Of a stretch of DNA of 6,978 nt, positions 5,778 to 6,978 are shown one piece after another; positions within the stretch are counted from its first letter, which is position 1, and every line of letters starts with the position of its first letter. Origin of the DNA: Planctomycetota bacterium (GTDB lineage: Bacteria; Planctomycetota; Planctomycetia; Pirellulales; Pirellulaceae); contig JAHWKS010000285.1 in assembly GCA_019347795.1 (NCBI GenBank), positions 1 through 6,978 on the forward strand. The letters are read 5' to 3'. The position numbers and the translations under genes were made by a program. The notes under the pieces are model-generated. The model worked only from the letters and a program-made list of their open reading frames with translations. It searched no databases and had not been told where the DNA came from.

Positions 5778-6978
5778 ATGACCAAAAAGCACTCGCGTCG
5801 CCGTTCCCGTTTCCGGCCTTGTTTAGAACGTCTGGAAACCCGGCTGCTTTTAGCCGGAGACTTTCAGAATCCAGTCGTGGCGCAGGACGTGGACGTCAAC
5901 GGTTTTGTGGCGATCGCGGACCTCATACCAATCATTACCCACTTGCGCACGTACGGCGTGCCGCATGATCTCCGAACGCCGACCGATCCACCTGTGGCTA
6001 CGCCACCTTTCGTCGATGTGACCGGTGACGATGTGGTTGCCTTGGACGACCTTTTACCCGTTGTAGCGCTGCTCCGAGACGGGGTTGGCGTGCCCGCGCC
6101 GGGCTTACAGGCCGGACTGGCGAACGACACAGGAGCACCTTTCGACGGCATAACCTCTGATCCGACAATTGAAGGCGCCGTGTCCGCAGGCCGCCTTGAC
6201 GAAACCCGCGTCGCGGCAAGGGTTGACGGCCGTGTGCTTGCCCTGGTCTCCTTCGATGCTCAGGGCGCAATCTCGTTCAGCCCAGACCTGCCGCTCGACG
6301 GAACAGCCAACGGACCACACACACTCGAATTGATCGCCCAAACGTCCGGTGGTGCGCCAGCCATGGAGTCGATTCCTTTTACACTCGTGGCGGGGCTTTC
6401 TGGCGGCCTAATCCTCAACGGCAGCTTTGAAGCTGGCCCTACTGATGCCGATGCCCGCTGGAACAGCGGCGGGTTTATGACGTTGGGCCACAACCAGGGC
6501 GGCATCCGCGACATTTACGGGTGGACAGTCGCCGCAGACGGACAGATCGACCTCGTCCGCTCGGACGAAACGCCCGACGGGAATCGCTTCGTGGATCTGA
6601 CCGGCAGCCCGTTGGTCGGGATGATCGAACAGACGTTTGCTACGACCATCGGCCACGAGTACCTTGTGACGTTCGACATTTCGGGCGTTGAGCTTGGTCC
6701 GCCGGATACGGGAGTCGCCATGCGCGTGCAAGTGGCGACGGGCGAGTGCGCCGCATTCGTTTCTACGCCGTACGAATGGGAAACGAAACAATGGCGCTTC
6801 ACGGCGACCCAAGACCTGACGACGCTGCAATTCGCCAGCTTGCACCCAAGCGCAGGCGGCCACGGGCCAATCCTCGACAATGTGGTGGTCACGGAGCTAG
6901 GGCCGGCGTCGAACGGCGTCGTCTACAACCCGTCTCCCGACAGCGGACATTGGCTAGCGCTTCCCAACGGCGACTTCG
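5778..6978 (+). CDS. Large extracellular planctomycete protein, N-terminal part (dockerin, Ig-like and choice-of-anchor C domains)
   Basis: The frame is open from ATG 5778 to the window edge (400 codons), so the gene is truncated on the right. After a basic start (KKHSRRRSRFR), LERLETRLLLAGD (16-28) is the leader-like motif found at the start of many large planctomycete surface proteins; export is inferred from it. Two dockerin-type calcium loops follow. Loop 1 (37-48) has D37, D39, N41, G42 and D48 in the canonical 12-residue pattern; loop 2 (80-91) has D80, T82, D84 and D91. Residues about 112-205 look like a bacterial Ig-like domain, including the LANDTG...DGITSDPT pattern common in these proteins. 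Residues about 210-372 match the choice-of-anchor C/DUF642 pattern: LILNGSFE, YGWTV, DGNRFVDLTGS, IEQTFATTIGHEYLVTFDISG, WRFTA, TTLQFASL, GPILDNVVV. A further domain begins near 377. Likely role: adhesion or carbohydrate binding at the cell surface (inference). Confidence 0.82.
   Translation, partial: MTKKHSRRRSRFRPCLERLETRLLLAGDFQNPVVAQDVDVNGFVAIADLIPIITHLRTYGVPHDLRTPTDPPVATPPFVDVTGDDVVALDDLLPVVALLRDGVGVPAPGLQAGLANDTGAPFDGITSDPTIEGAVSAGRLDETRVAARVDGRVLALVSFDAQGAISFSPDLPLDGTANGPHTLELIAQTSGGAPAMESIPFTLVAGLSGGLILNGSFEAGPTDADARWNSGGFMTLGHNQGGIRDIYGWTVAADGQIDLVRSDETPDGNRFVDLTGSPLVGMIEQTFATTIGHEYLVTFDISGVELGPPDTGVAMRVQVATGECAAFVSTPYEWETKQWRFTATQDLTTLQFASLHPSAGGHGPILDNVVVTELGPASNGVVYNPSPDSGHWLALPNGDF

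Noticed and set aside
5018..5785. 255-residue minus-strand frame
   Set aside because: It covers the whole tRNA and reads it in reverse; composition is Arg/Ser-rich without motifs.

Overview
The window looks like chromosomal DNA of a GC-rich planctomycete, probably Pirellulales-like. The main reasons are a PSCyt1-DUF1549-DUF1553 protein, a domain architecture known essentially from Planctomycetes and relatives, and a large surface-type protein that begins with the planctomycete LExLExRxLLAGD motif followed by dockerin-type calcium loops. This taxonomic call comes from family knowledge; no search was run.

Layout from left to right. Bases 1-405 (+) hold the C-terminal part of an ectoine hydroxylase (EctD-type Fe(II)/2-oxoglutarate dioxygenase), cut by the window edge. 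Bases 406-918 are non-coding and carry degenerate short repeats (AACAGAG units, a CGTTTCCTC-type unit, paired TTCCTGCC units). Bases 919-2709 (-) encode a full-length GH15 glucoamylase/trehalase-type hydrolase, best started at a GTG with its own ribosome-binding site. Bases 2780-4948 (-) encode an exported PSCyt1-DUF1549-DUF1553 protein. The two minus-strand genes are 70 bp apart and could be co-transcribed. Bases 5092-5178 (+) are a complete tRNA-Ser(UGA) with an extended -10-like promoter. Bases 5289-5474 (-) may encode a 61-residue Pro-rich protein with two W-V-R-G-H-W motifs. Bases 5475-5777 hold nothing I can name with confidence. Bases 5778-6978 (+) are the start of a large extracellular protein (leader motif, dockerin loops, Ig-like domain, choice-of-anchor C/DUF642-like domain) that runs off the right edge.

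The most notable signal is a 75-bp hairpin repeat (3279-3353) inside the DUF1553 domain. It has two 32-nt arms, 29 of 32 positions complementary, each built of four heptamers of the TGCGGAA type around an 11-nt loop. It is translated in frame as a foreign-looking stretch (NAECGM... to ...HSAFRNP) between two conserved family blocks. The heptamer has no stop codon in any of the six frames, which could explain how such an element survives inside a gene. This looks like a mobile or expanding repeat that has entered a protein-coding gene without breaking it.

Functional links are weak. EctD (hydroxyectoine synthesis) and a possible GH15 trehalase both touch osmolyte metabolism, but the genes are convergent and separated by repeat-rich DNA, so joint action is only a guess. 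I see no CRISPR array, insertion sequence with a transposase, or phage genes.
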